64,000 bases of DNA from Sisyra terminalis (lineage: Eukaryota; Arthropoda; Insecta; Neuroptera; Sisyridae), in assembly GCA_958496175.1 (NCBI GenBank), contig OY292279.1, positions 4,526,001 through 4,590,000 on the forward strand, read 5' to 3'. Both the position numbers and the translations under genes were made by a program. The notes beneath the pieces are model-generated. The model was given only the letters and a program-made list of their open reading frames with translations. It was not told the DNA's origin and did no database searches. Position 1 is the first letter of the stretch; each line of letters begins with the position of its first letter. Below, piece by piece: positions 1 to 11,774 of the stretch.

Positions 1-230
1 CAACAATTCCAAGAGCAGAAGCCAGAAAGGTGAATAAATCATCAGCGGTTGAAATGAGCCACTTGTGGATGGCGAAGCCACCGCTGCTGGAGTTGGCGGC
101 CGCGGCCAAGGTTATGCAAAATCATAAAATGCGTTCAAATCTCAAGAACTTCCTCATCGAAATCAATCGGGAAGATGGAGATCAAGTAGACCAGTGGCCG
201 GGATTGGGTAAACGAAGGCGGCTTTGACTT
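1..230. other. GC-rich block at left edge, coding status unclear
   Basis: This block is clearly richer in G+C than its surroundings and is open in several frames on both strands. On + a frame is open from the edge to a stop at 225-227. On - a short frame starts at 42 (MIYSPFWLLLLELL) and runs off the edge, resembling the start of a signal peptide. It could be the 5' end of a divergent gene or the tail of a gene lying to the left. I cannot choose between these. Confidence 0.25.
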
Positions 231-382
231 TCTCCTTCCTTCGCCCGATTGTTGTGGAAACTGGCCGACGGGATTGTGACGGGACGGTGGGGACGGCGAC
301 TTTGACGATCTAGTGAAGATTGCGTTAGCTTTTGGTCGATCGTCCAATGGTTGGTGGTCATCGATGCCCTCCAATCCTCCAC

Positions 383-417
383 TATAAATTGGTTCTCAAC
401 ACAAATCCATTTTAGTT
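383..417 (+). promoter_or_regulatory. TATA box and initiator of the secreted-protein gene
   Basis: TATAAA lies at 383-388 and an initiator-like TTAGTT at about 413-418, about 30 nt downstream, which is the usual spacing for an insect core promoter. The start codon of the spliced gene follows at 510. A TATA-type promoter would suit a stage- or tissue-restricted gene; that is inference. Confidence 0.6.
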
Positions 418-509
418 CGATAACAAACGACGGTGTGAAGACTAAGTGCCCCCATCAAGTGCAACATACTCAACTGTGGGACGTTTTGTAGGATTTTCCA
501 AATTCAACA

Positions 510-3500
510 ATGAAAAATGTGAGTTTCACTTGATTTTTCCCGGAAATTGCCCAATCGGGGACCGATCGATAGGCATTTGTTTTTTTGATTTGGCAATTGT
601 TTTTCAAAGGTTACATTGCGTAGCTTTCCGTTTTTGTCTTTTTATTATCATATATATTTAGACTTTCTTTTTTTTTTCGTAAGAATCCTTGCGTTTTTGT
701 TTAATTTTTCAACCAAAAAAAAAAAAAAAGACATTCGCTCAATTGTTGCAATAAAAGAAAAAAATTGACGAAATTTATAATTATCTTTGAAAAAATTTGA
801 AACGCATCGGTTTTTCTTTTTACATAATTCGTTGCAATTTTCGATTGATTGTTAGGAGAAAAAAAAATTATTCACGCAGATTTCGTAAAGTATCTAGACA
901 CGGAAATTATATAAGAATAATTAAATTAAATAAATGAAGACGAGAAACTCATAATAATAAAAAAAAAAAAAAGAAAACTACTGCATAAGATTGTTTTTTT
1001 TTTTTTTTTTTTCGAATCACTAACTTTTCTTATCTTTGTGGAAATAGTAGAGCCCGCAGGGCAATTGGCCACCGATAGACGGGGAAATCGGGGCACTATT
1101 TACACTTTTACGGTTTGAAAAAAGAGAAAAAAATCCAACAGATATGTAAATAATAAGAGAGAAAAATAAAACGCGGGTTTGAAATTCGGAGAAAGTGAAT
1201 AGGAAAATATGGAAATTTTTCGTATCTATTGAACTGAGATAGGAAACGGTAGTTTGTGATAAAGAGATTCTTACTTGTTTTTTTTTTTTCAAATATTTTA
1301 TAATACTTAGGTGGCGTTGAATTCGCGATTGCTTTCGAAGAATTTTCAATTGGTAATTCGAAAATGAATGCGATAGTAAAATCGCTGAAGCGTTCGAGAA
1401 ACATAATTACAATGATAATGTAATTCCATATCCATAATGTGTAAGAAAAGGCCTTTTAACAACACATACATACATATACATATATATATACATATACAAG
1501 AAAGAAACGAGAACGCACGTACTCAATGAAATTATTTCTCAAATATTTATTAAAATCATATAAAAAAAAGATCAAGAAACAAAGAAATCAAGGAAGCCAG
1601 GAAAAACTAACATGGCGGAAACAAAATGGCATTTGAGAAAAACAAATGAACTTTACGAAAAACAAATCACGATCGCTCGCGCCACTATTCCAAACAATGT
1701 TGAAATCAATTTTTTTTGTTTTCGGCTCTTAATTGCCAAATATTAAAAATATCCAATTTTAGTCGGGTTTGCTTATGGAGGCATGGGGGTGGGGTGCGGG
1801 GGAACATGTTAATAAAATTTATTGGACTGTAACGATTCGAAATGAGATTTATATTTATGGGTGAAACCCATTTGCCTAATTACAACAAAAAAGGCGGGTA
1901 AATTTTTCAAATTAATTCTTACTTAACCACTCGATACGATGCTCAATTTTTTTTCGTAATTGTTTCCATAAGAAACATATCATAATCGGCTTAAAATTGT
2001 TCAAAAAAAAAAAAAATTAAGCCTACTTTGTTTGGGTATAAATTCTTGTAATTCTTTCTTCCATTAAATTTTATATAAGAATGTAGACTTAGTAGACTAT
2101 ATAGCTTAAGTGAAAGGGTTATGAAAAGGATTTTTTCCTCCATTATATTATAAATAATAATAATAATGATAATAATCATTATTTATACATCTTTTCAATT
2201 GAGCAATTAAGAAAAATGAATTGTTCGCAAAACAATCATAACAATTTTTTCGGTTTAAATTTCCGATTGGTTCAACGATAACAAAATCGCTAGTGTTTTT
2301 TTTTTTTGGCGGGTCTAAAACAACCATGAGAGCAAATTGGTCGTAATAAGTGAAACAATTTGCAAGAGTTGAGAAATTCACGACTTTTTTTTTTTTTGTT
2401 TTGTGTCGTTTCTCTTTTGTCTGATGTTTTGTTTGTTGTAGATATTCGTTTGTTTGGCGTTGGTGATTGTTGTGGTGGCGACGACAAGGACGACGACGGC
2501 GCAACAGGCGCCGTTCTATTTTGGCACATTCGGTGATGGTTTTGCGCAGGGAAACGGATTTTTCGATTCGCTGAGTACCCAGCCGGCACAGCCGGCTCGT
2601 GACCCACGACAGGATCGCGGTAGGTGTTGAAACCAGGAACATTTTCTTGCCAAGTGTGCCGTGGGTGGTTCCACAGATAGTGTGATCGTAAAACCCGAAA
2701 AAATTGACTTTAGAAAAATTTGCTATAGCGACTTATCCATAAGAGATGGACAAATATTTGTTGGAACTTTTTTGTAGATCTTGAAAAAATCTACAATTTT
2801 TAATCACAAAAATTTGATGTATCTCTTACGGTTTAAGTAGCGTTGGTCATTTTTACGAAAAAGTAATTGCATTGTAATCATCAAATTTTCTTCGAAATTT
2901 ATCACTTTTAGTAGGTTACCAACTATCGGCAGAAGAATCTATAAAAAACAGTGAAAATTAGATTGAATTTTTTTCGGTTGTAAAGAAGAATTATGCTGAT
3001 TTTCCGATAAACAAATATCGAGGTTGTTACATACGATTTAAGACATTTAACATCTAAATTGACCACTAAGATATTATCATTAGGGACCAAAGATCTTAAT
3101 CATTGCATTTATCAAACTTTAAGTTAATAAAATCAATTGAAAAAGTTAAAAAAGTTAAAAAAAAGGAAGAAACTAGAGGCAAGTTTCTTAATAATCGATC
3201 GTAGCTATCTGTGGAAAAAAACAACAGAAAAACAAGTGCTATCTATTGAAACAAGAAAATAAACATTCAAAGGATGCAAAATTCGTAGTAGTGCGACATC
3301 TACCGACTTACCAATTTACTAGGAAGATCCAGGAAGATCTAAGCAAAATTTTCTTGCACTAACCGATGTTGATTTGGAGAAAATAGTTTAAAATTTAAGC
3401 TCCTAGATCTTAAACTCTATCTTACTTCATATAGAGGAGGGAGAGGAAGTAATTTCTATGCTTACTTGATGAAAAAAAATCATTTTGTCCTAGGGCTATC

Positions 3501-6067
3501 GGAAATCAATTTTTTGAAAACTCCTTATCCGTAGGTTATTTGCTAGAAGGGTTGTAGACTATTATGGGGGGAAAGGGGTGTAAATAAGGTTATTTATAAG
3601 AGGTAATTTATTTCGTCTTCCCTTCCTGAAACAGAATTAAAATCAAGTCCAAAATCAATGAGAAAATCTAAGGGTATCGGAAATCAAATATTTGAACAAC
3701 CCTTATCTATAGATTATTTAGCTAGCAGTGGAATAGACAATGAAGGGATGAAAGGGATATAATTAAAATATTTTTTAAGAGGTAATTTATTCCTTTTTCC
3801 TTTTCTTAAACAGAACTGAAATCAAATCCCAAATCAATGAGCAAATTACTTTCCATATCTTTAAAACTTTTTGTGAACACATTTAGTTACTTTTTGGCCC
3901 CCTTTTCCCCTCAATACTTCATCCATAATTAGTTAGTGTCTTTAGGAATCCAATAATTGCTAACAATCCCGGAAAAACCACCAATTATTTGATTAATATT
4001 GGGAAAACACTACCCTCAATACCTGCTATTTGTCAGCGATAGTAGTGCCATCTAGTGGCCAAAAGTTAAGGATTAAAAAAAAGGATTAGAAGCTTTCGCG
4101 TAGAAAACTTAGTAGGTTTGAGGATATGATAAAATGTTAGAAATATATAAAAATTTACGTTAATTTTTGCTGAAAAATGAGAATTAACGATTTATTAATT
4201 TATCAAAGTGAGAAAATAATGAAGTAGTACTTTTAAAACAGTGGTTCTCAATGTTTTCGAGCCTGAAAGGCTCCTGATTATTAATTTTTTGATAGTCAAT
4301 GTTTCAAAATCATTTTATTATTAGACATTGTTAGGTAGGAAAACTTCAAATTTTTGAGGGCACTGCGGTGCCCACCGATGTAAATTTGAGAACCACTGCT
4401 CTGTATAAATAAAAAAATTAAATAAATGATATTTTGAAATCTTATTTCAATTGATTCTAATAACTATAAACAACTTCTAAAGGCTTTTTTGAAAATTAAA
4501 TTTCTTCCCTTACCATTTCAAAACGGTGATTGATTTGATTAAACGCTAAAAAATCATGAGGTAAAGATATATGTTGTTTTTGGTTATATTAAACCAGAAG
4601 TAGTCAATTTAGTTTTTGAAATTGGAGCTGGATTAGTCTCTTTTGATGTAAAAATTACTAAAATATGGGCTACGAAATAGAATAGAATTAGTGGAAACTT
4701 ATGGAAGTCAATGGTAAAAAATTTGCAACAAATGCGTAGCATTTCGTAGCATATACTTATTGTTAATTATGATCTCAAAAATCATTAATAACATTTAAAG
4801 ACATTTAAGTTTTAACAGGCTTACTATTTACTTCGTAACTTTGTAGTATTCCAGTTAAAGATCTACAAAAAAAATGGGATTTTTTAGTAAAATGATTTTT
4901 GTGCCGTAGGCACAAAACCATAAAAGAAATCCCTCCAAAAATCAATTATAATTGAAGTCCTTTTTCAACCCAATACCGGAAAAGTATGCAGCCTTGATAT
5001 ATTCATCTTAAAAAACCTGCTTTTAATTGATTCCGGTTGACATTGAAGAGCAGAAAAAAAGAATTATGACAAAAATCGTATACGTGACTTGAAATTGAGA
5101 CCTTCTCGCATTCGTTTACCTCTTGAGGGCACTAACATATGTTAAACCAACCAATTAAACTCTCACTTTTCAACATTGATCAATTGATTGATTTGCATAT
5201 TATCTTACCACCAAAAAAAAAAAACTTACCTGAAAACCTTAACCTTGTACTTCCATTAAAAAAAAATTGATTTTTTCACATTTGAAACAATCGTTGAAGA
5301 TTTTCCGATTTCCTAATGCATTTCAGGTACATTCTCTGCAATAATGGAAGACATTGACCAAGTGACATCAATCGAAAGATAACATTATGTGATTTGAAAC
5401 AATAGATTCCTCGCGTTTGTGTTACATCATAATCAATTAGCTTTTCTCAACAAAGAAAAACTTCCGTTATGACAATAATTAATAGGAATATAGTAATTAA
5501 TAAGTTATTATGGGAAAGTTTTTTTTTGTGTTTTACGACGACAGATGTTACATTTAAAATGATTTAAGTGTTAAAGATTGTCGAGTCGAGTCGAGTCTTA
5601 TTTTTATTTTGGGGAAATTTTTTAGGACCTGTTGTGTTTCCGCCAGCGCCCCCCGACAGTGGCGAGACGAGCGGCGTGATTGTTGGCGCTTCTGGTTACG
5701 GATTTGTTCCACCAAATCGACAAGGTGCACCGGGTAATGATTCATTTAATTTCAATCTTCTATTTTTTAATTATATAATAAGTATTACAACCGAATCAGT
5801 CTTTTGAGAGAAATCAGACTTTTCAATGGGCCATTTTACTCGTCTGAGTTCTTCCTTTCTTCATCTCACATTAAAAAATTAAAAATTCTTTCTATTGTCC
5901 ATCTGTCGTTTCGTTTCGATTCGTTTCGTCGTCTCGAAAATAATAATAATAATATGTTGAGAAAGTCTTTTCACACTTTCATTTTCACCGAATTTTAAAA
6001 ACTTTTTCCTTATTTTCTTGTTTTCGTTGCAGGAGGATCTCGATTTGCGGTGCCACGATACTTCTAA
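510..6067 (+). CDS. Small secreted protein, four exons (109 aa)
   Basis: The coding exons are 510-518, 2442-2619, 5626-5733 and 6033-6067. Exon 1 is only ATG AAA AAT followed by GTGAGT. Acceptors are TTGTAG, TTTTAG and GTTGCAG; donors are GTAGGT and GTAATG. Phases fit at every junction and give 110 codons including TAA. The product begins MKNIFVCLALVIVVVA, a textbook signal peptide probably cleaved near residue 22-24, so it should be exported. The mature part is about 86 residues, rich in Gly, Pro, Phe and Gln, with no cysteine. It includes a GTFGDGFAQGNGFF segment, then FPPAPPDSGETSG and VIVGASGYGFVPP, and ends FAVPRYF. High GC at third positions in all exons supports coding. I do not recognise the family. 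A cuticle- or matrix-associated role is possible but not shown. Confidence 0.8.
519..2441 (+). other. Intron 1 of the secreted-protein gene
   Basis: AT-rich intron of about 1.9 kb with poly-A and poly-T runs and a TA-rich microsatellite near 1473-1493. A G-rich stretch at about 1784-1802 has three G runs in otherwise AT-rich DNA. I see no further exon. Open frames on the opposite strand at 1020-1404 have no coding composition. Confidence 0.55.
3493..3848 (+). repeat. Two-copy tandem duplication, unit about 179 bp
   Basis: The phrase GGNTATCGGAAATCAA begins both units, at 3493 and about 3672. Both continue through AAGAGGTAATTTATT and end at TCAATGAG. The units are visibly diverged, so the duplication is not recent. 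Confidence 0.7.
4045..4058 (-). promoter_or_regulatory. CTCF-like insulator motif
   Basis: Read on the - strand this is CCACTAGATGGCAC, which matches every position of the widely used CTCF core consensus CCASYAGRKGGCAS. It lies in intron 2. Occupancy cannot be inferred from sequence. Confidence 0.4.
4239..4398. mobile_element. hAT-type MITE, 160 bp
   Basis: The element begins CAGTGGTTCTCAA and ends TTGAGAACCACTG, the terminal repeats typical of non-autonomous hAT elements. I could not see a clear 8-bp target duplication, so the insertion is probably old. It has no coding capacity. Confidence 0.7.
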
Positions 6068-6413
6068 TGTTTGAATTTCAAAACTAGTCTTGTTTTTCAA
6101 AAAAAAAAAAAATAATAAAATTTAAAAATTGTAAATAATCATTTTTCAATTTTCAAATTTGATCGAACCACAAACTTCTGGAACTCTAGAAAACCATAAA
6201 GTTTCCAAGTCGATCCAATTCTCATACGAGATTAGTTAGAACTAATTGTGTTCATGTAAAAATTAGGTTAAGACCAATTACCCATTTAATTTATTAAAAA
6301 AAATAAATAGTTAAGTCAAAAAAAATTTCTTTTAATTCTCTTCCTTTTCAATCCTTATTTTTCTTTTTAAACTAGTCTTGCTTTTCAAAAAAAAAAAAAA
6401 AAATAAAATAGAT

Positions 6414-6845
6414 GGTATAAGCTTGGATCAGGAACGTTGAGATATTCCGAACTGTAGATAACTATTCCGAATGGGTACGTATTGTTCATTCGAATGCAAT
6501 TTGTACGTAAAATTTGACAAGCCAGAAATGAAGAAGCGACAATTATTTTTATTATGGACCGATTTAATCGCGAATTAAATTAAAACAAAGTCGAAAATGC
6601 AACCTTGCCAAATTGTGGGTGTGCTGAAGTGGATTTGCCCAAAGTAGACTTTATTTAGAAAATTTAATTTTACATAATTAATATATAAATACATATTTTA
6701 AAATAACAATCACTACTTTATTTATGGCATGTCAAAATTTACGTATAAATTGCATTCGAGTAAACAATACATACATGAATAATATCGAAACCATTCAAAA
6801 ATAATTTTCAAATATCGACGTTCCTGATCAAAGATACCTTATATC
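6414..6845. mobile_element. Foldback/MITE element with 8-bp target duplication
   Basis: The 8-bp duplication AAATAGAT flanks the element at 6406-6413 and 6846-6853. Its ends carry inverted repeats around GATCAGGAACGT and long inner inverted arms (CGAATGCAATT on the left, matching AATTGCATTCG on the right). An inner stretch near 6545-6640 is shared with the foldback element at 20248-20476. No coding capacity. Duplication length suits hAT-like transposition. Confidence 0.7.
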
Positions 6846-6996
6846 AAATAGATAACAACATAGCAATTTGAAAATTGTAAATAAAGATTTTTAAATTTTC
6901 AAATTTAATCGAACCACAAACTTCTGGAACTCTAGAAAACCATAAAGCATCAAAGTCGATCCAATTCTCATACGAGATTAGTTAGAACTAATTGTG

Positions 6997-7162
6997 CAAG
7001 GTATGTAAATTACACAAGTTGCTCCATTAGAAAAAAAAAATGACGTCATACGAAGAATTTTGAAATTGAATCAGTCTGAAAATATGTACGAATTTCTTCT
7101 GGATACGTCACGTATCCATCACGTAGCCACCATGAGGCCACCTGTGTATTTTATAAACCTTG
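6997..7162. mobile_element. CAAGGT-ended MITE, 166 bp, 9-bp target duplication
   Basis: The element begins CAAGGTATGTAAATTACACA and ends TGTGTATTTTATAAACCTTG, imperfect inverted repeats of about 20 bp. CTAATTGTG is duplicated exactly at 6988-6996 and 7163-7171. Sister units of the surrounding tandem array keep the empty site, which fixes the boundaries. A second copy lies at 20567-20729. A 9-bp duplication points to MULE or Merlin-like transposition rather than hAT; superfamily is not proven. Confidence 0.8.
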
Positions 7163-7855
7163 CTAATTGTGTTTATATAAAACTCAGGTTAAATCCAACT
7201 ACTCATTTTATTTATTTAAAAAAAATAATTAAGTCCAAAAAACTTTTTCTTTAATTCTCTTCCCCTCCAATCCTTATTTTTATTTTTAAACTAGTATTGT
7301 TTAAAAAAAAAATTAATAGAAAGGACAACAACAAAAAAATTTAAAAATTGTAAATACTAATTTTTAAATTTGATCCAACCAAAAACTTCTGGAACTCTAG
7401 AAAACCATAGAGCTTCAAAGTCGATCCAATTCTCATACGAGATTAGTTAGAACTAATTGTGCTCATGTAAAAATTAGGTTACGTCAAATTACTCGTATAA
7501 TTTATTAAAAATAAATTAATAATTAAGTAAAAAAAAATTTTTCTTTAATTCTCTTCCCTTTCAATTCTTATTTTTCTTTTTAAACTAGTCTTGTTTTTCA
7601 AAAAAAAAATTAATAGAAAGGATAACAACATAGGAATTAAAAAATTGTAACCATTTTTAAATTTGATCGAACCACAAACTTCTGAAACTCTAGAAAACCA
7701 TAGAGCATCAAAGTCGATCCAATTCTCATACGAGATTAGTTAGAACTAATTGTGTTCATGTAAAAATTAGGTTAACTCCAATTACTCATTTAATTTATTA
7801 AAAAAAATAAATAATTAAGTCAAAAAAATGTTTTTCTTTAATTCTTACTTCCCTT

Positions 7856-8425
7856 TCAATCCTTATTTTTCTTTTTAACATGACAAATCGATCGTTTACT
7901 CTCCGCATCACTATTATTAACGTTATTAAACAAATAACTTTTCAAATTCGTCCATTTCTCCTTTTCCGTTTCCGATTTTTTTTCCACAGCCTCCTCCAAC
8001 TTAGTAGTTGCATTTTGGTCCTTTTTCGTTTCGCTAGTGGGAATTTTTCCAACAATATCCTTAAATGACGTGAATTTTCTCATGGTTTTCAAGCAAAATC
8101 CGTTCAGTGGTGGAGTTTCTTTTGCACTGTAACAATTGGAGTGGTATGTTTTTAACAGATATGTGGACGATGTAATTCTTTTAGGTGGTCGACTGTAGAT
8201 GGTGTGTTGAAGTTGATTGTTGGCAACGATTGTTGGCACCGTGGGATATGTGTACGATCGAATTAATTCGTTCGAATCGTTGTACGGTACAAAGTTAAAC
8301 GGTCGTAAAATTTGGTCTTGCAATTCAATTTTGTCGTAAAAAATTATCTTTTTTGGAGACATCCATTTAGAAACCAACGGTTTTTGGATCTGAAAATGAA
8401 ATTTATACATTTCCATAAGTTCCAT
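7856..8425 (-). CDS. Hypothetical protein, 189 aa
   Basis: One open frame of 189 codons with ordinary codon use, convergent with the secreted-protein gene. I do not recognise it. The first half is mixed and fairly hydrophobic without a membrane segment. The middle carries PPKRITSSTYLLKTYHSN and ETPPLNGFCLKTMRKFTSF. The C-terminal 60 residues are highly charged and rich in Lys, Glu and Ser, ending HVKKKNKD. The start is uncertain: an in-frame stretch from 8434 to 8392 has GT at one end and TTCATTTTCAG at the other, so the first residues could be a 42-nt intron, though that is short. The last codons and stop fall in the edge of the repeated spacer, so the C-terminus may have been shaped by the amplification. 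Confidence 0.65.
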   Translation of the reverse strand: MELMEMYKFHFQIQKPLVSKWMSPKKIIFYDKIELQDQILRPFNFVPYNDSNELIRSYTYPTVPTIVANNQLQHTIYSRPPKRITSSTYLLKTYHSNCYSAKETPPLNGFCLKTMRKFTSFKDIVGKIPTSETKKDQNATTKLEEAVEKKSETEKEKWTNLKSYLFNNVNNSDAESKRSICHVKKKNKD

Positions 8426-9397
8426 AATTACTTCCGGAAAACCTGAACAATTGTATTTTTCTATTGAGGCAATTTAACAAACGAATAAAGCTATTTCAAA
8501 GATATCAAACTTATGACTTATGGGTGTATAGAAAGAGACTTCTATAGCACTTATTTCGTCCCCTCTTTGTTTCACCTTACGTGATCCAAAAGTTAGTACC
8601 CAAAAAAATGCTCTAAATTTGATCTACACCTCAAAAAAGTTCTCCATTCCGAACCTAGAAGTATGCTGATTAGGGTGTCCGTTATTTCCCAAATTGATTT
8701 TTTTACAGCGATCGCCCCCTGAATTTTGAGTTTAAGATATAAAAAAAATTATCCAATACAATTAAGCTCTTAATTTCTTTATTAAACCGTGCCGGAATCA
8801 TGTTACTTTTACCATTTAAATAACATGGGATTATTTGACTTTTTACTTTTAATTTTTTTTCTCAGAAACAAATGAATGAAAAGATTTAAGATCAAATTAT
8901 TCTGACGTAAAATTTAACGCTCTACAAAAAAGGTGTCTTATAAATTTTCGATTAAATCACTCTATTAAAAGTTATTCAACATTTAACTTGTGCCTAATAT
9001 TTTCATCTTTTTACTCATTTTTACTTTTTTTCACTATAAAATCATTGGAAGAGAAGATAGAAATTATTATCATTAGAGCACCAGTGATTATTTGTGTTAA
9101 TTTTATGGCTTGAATTGAAAATTGAACAAAAAAAAACATTTTTTGACAATTAAAACAGGTGACATAAGATCCAAATTGGTTATAGTCGTGAAATTCAATT
9201 TATCCATGATAAATTTTCAAACTTTAATCAATATTTTGTACCTACGAAGTGAATTACATACTAATTAATGAGACTATCGACAAAAGTTCAATTAAACGGT
9301 CTAAGAAAATTCAAAAACAATTAATTTCAAGCCTCTAAACTTCATTATTAAATAATAATAAAAAGATCTGATTTTCCGTTGAAGATTTAAGATTTTA

Positions 9398-9630
9398 ATA
9401 TACCTTGGTCATTCCAAAATATTGTCACCAACGTGAGGTATAAAATTCCAAAGTGCAGGAGAATATTGTTGCCATGTTATTTAAATGGAAAATCGAAATT
9501 TGCGATGTGTGGGAACTCTTAATATTAATATTAAGAGCTTAAACTTTCACAGAATTTTTTTTGTCATTCCCAACAATATTTTTGATATAATTAAGAAAAA
9601 AAAAATTATCATTTTTTTTGAATTAGTCTA
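9398..9630 (+). mobile_element. Truncated arm of the TAGACTGATTC foldback family
   Basis: This is the outer half of one arm. It starts inside the element at ATACCTTGGTC and runs through GTCACCAACGTGAGG, TTAATATTAATATTAAGAGC and the terminal GAATTAGTCTA. The same phrases occur in the full copies at 53408-54531 and 59712-61259. The other arm is missing. Confidence 0.7.
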
Positions 9631-11019
9631 ATATATATCACCTTGTTTTTAGTAGGGAGCATTAGGATACGGTGGAAAAGGTTTCTTAGTGATTTTTTTA
9701 TTGGAGTACAATTTATAAGGAGTTTCACTTCGGAAGGATGGATATGAGGGTTTTTTCAAGAAGTTAAAAAAATATAGTTGCCCTCTTGTGATCGGTTTTG
9801 ATCGAGGAATCATTCCGATGGGCCATAGATATATGACTTAGAGAAAAAATCCTTTAAGATAGTTTAAATTTGGTCTTTGAATTAAATAGTAAATATATAT
9901 TTAAATATACGCAAAATTCTTTGGTTTTAAGCCAAAACTTTCCAAGTTTATGCCAATATTTCAGTACTTATATAATTGTAAGATTTACATGAAAAATTGT
10001 ACAATAATTTATCGTTCATGTGCCATACAACCTTCATATATATATTTACCGAATAAAACCTTTTACTTGACGTTTTAATTTTGGAGATCCAAGTGCAAGG
10101 TTTCATAAGTTTCCAAGAATTTCAGGTGTTTCAAGTGATTTAACGATCTTTAAATTTAACTTTAGAATATAAAACCAATTATAAATATTTTGAGTTAATT
10201 TTTTTCCGGTAAATTGGCCCAAAATTACTCAATACGAATTAAGTAAGAGAGTTATGCATGAAAACTTGAAATTTCTTCAATGGATTGAACGTTTTAAATG
10301 AGAGAAAGCCACAAAATTGTAGCTGTGATTTTAAGGGAAAATTATTTTTCTTGGATTTCTTTTTTGCTCTAAAAGACCAATTAAAATCATTATAAACTAA
10401 TGGGGGAATCATTAGTTTTTTTTCTTTTTAAATTTGAATTATATCAGGTAATTGTTTTTAGTGTTGTTTGTTCGTTTTTTTGGTTTTATAGTTAAAAAAA
10501 TTATCTAATTTGAAGAAATAGAATCCTAAAGTTAGCCCCTTGGTCTTAAAAAAAATCATCGTTTTTCTTTGAAGTTGATGAATTTCTATTGATCTTCGTT
10601 TTTTTGGGAAAGATCAATGTTTGTTCGTCCTTGAATTTTTGTATTTTTTGAGGAAAAGCCAACAGTTTAAAAAAAATTGCATGAAATTAAGCACACCAAT
10701 ATGTTCCATTGCTTAAATATTGAATATTTAAGGCCATGTTTGTATATTTTATTTATTTTTGGGAAATTTAAGACATTGAAACCGATATTGGAAAGAAAAA
10801 ATCACTAAATTTTTACTTATTTCTGTTTGTTCGAGAAGAATTGGCGTTAGTGACAAGTGACTTAATGATCACATTTACTATATCGTTTACCTGTAGAAGA
10901 CAAGACGTGGAAAAATATTTTTCTCCGAGAAAAAATGTATATTAAAGAAGTTCAATTCTGTGTTAAAAGTTTTGGTGTTTGAGAAAACCATGTGATCAAA
11001 GCTTCTGGTCACCGGCATT

Positions 11020-11031
11020 AAGATGGCGCTG
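11020..11031 (+). promoter_or_regulatory. CTCF-like motif AAGATGGCGCTG
   Basis: AGATGGCGC matches the core reported for insect CTCF sites (AGRKGGCGC). It stands alone in intergenic DNA. Weak evidence by itself. Confidence 0.3.
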
Positions 11032-11247
11032 TACCAAATTTGATCGTAATTTGCATAACGCATGCGTAAATGAAGGACGGAAATTAAATTTGAAGATATT
11101 TTCTAATTTGTTCATTAAATTATGAAATTAAAAAAAAAACGAACATTTATTGCAGATAAATTGTTATAGATTAAAATTATCGCTAAATTTTTACTTATTT
11201 CCGTTTTGTAACATTTCAGCCAACTCTTGAAACCATTTTGCCTATAC

Positions 11248-11376
11248 CAGTGGTTCTCAACGTAAGATATACGATCTACAAGAAATGCCAACTTGTTTAT
11301 AAGTTGATTTCCCAATAGTGGCCACTTAAATTTGTTTATATCCCAACATATTATACATAAATGTTGGGAATCACTG
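11248..11376 (+). mobile_element. hAT-type MITE, 129 bp, copy 1 of 4
   Basis: Begins CAGTGGTTCTCAACG and ends GTTGGGAATCACTG. Identical length in all four copies of this inverted-repeat region (also 11615-11743, 12631-12759 and 12997-13125). Flanks are shared among the copies, so they spread by segmental duplication rather than by four independent insertions. Confidence 0.7.
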
Positions 11377-11774
11377 GTTTATATCAATGATCCTTCTTTT
11401 CTATGAAATTTCATGGTTTAAAATTTTAAAAAAATAATCATTTTATTACTAAATAAGCGGGATCAAATCCCGTAGATCCCTTTAAATCTTCGACGGAAAA
11501 TTGGATCTTCTTTTTGTATTAAACCATGGAATTTAGAGGGTTAAAGTTTATTGTTATCGGCAAATTTTAGAGCTACAAAATTTCAGCCAATTTTTGAAAC
11601 CATTTCGCATATACCAGTGGTTCTCAACGTAAGGTTTACGATTTACAAGAAATGCCAACTTGCCTAAAAGTTGATTTTCTAATAGTGGCCACTTAAATTT
11701 GTTTATATCCCAACATATTGTACATAAATGTTGGGAATCACTGGTTTATATCTATATATATAGTTTATATCTTT

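Larger units (their letters stand above)
2620..5625 (+). other. Intron 2 of the secreted-protein gene
   Basis: About 3 kb of AT-rich intron. It holds a two-copy tandem duplication, a CTCF-like site and a hAT-type MITE, each listed separately. A GAGTC pentamer repeats at 5580-5597, just ahead of the exon 3 acceptor. No other coding sequence is visible. Confidence 0.55.
6081..7877. repeat. Amplified spacer between convergent genes, four units
   Basis: Units start with AAACTAG at 6081, 6369, 7288 and 7582. Units 1, 3 and 4 are 288-296 bp; unit 2 is 919 bp because two transposons sit in it. Each carries the phrases CTTCTGGAACTCTAGAAAACC (as two adjoining parts) and TACGAGATTAGTTAGAACTAA with few differences. 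The array begins 14 nt after the stop of the + gene and ends inside the last codons of the - gene, so each unit appears to hold that gene's 3' end. The AATAAA at 6114-6119 is a likely poly(A) signal for the secreted-protein gene. Confidence 0.8.
8426..11199. other. Intergenic AT-rich DNA
   Basis: No gene seen. It holds a truncated foldback-element arm (separate entry), decayed stretches related to the same family near 8750-8990 (for example CTCTACAAAAAAGGTGTCTTA), and a CTCF-like site near the right end. Confidence 0.5.

Noticed and set aside
2148..2642. 164-codon - strand frame over exon 2 of the secreted-protein gene
   Set aside because: It is antisense to a spliced exon with a signal peptide and proper splice sites. 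Its left half is AT-driven filler.
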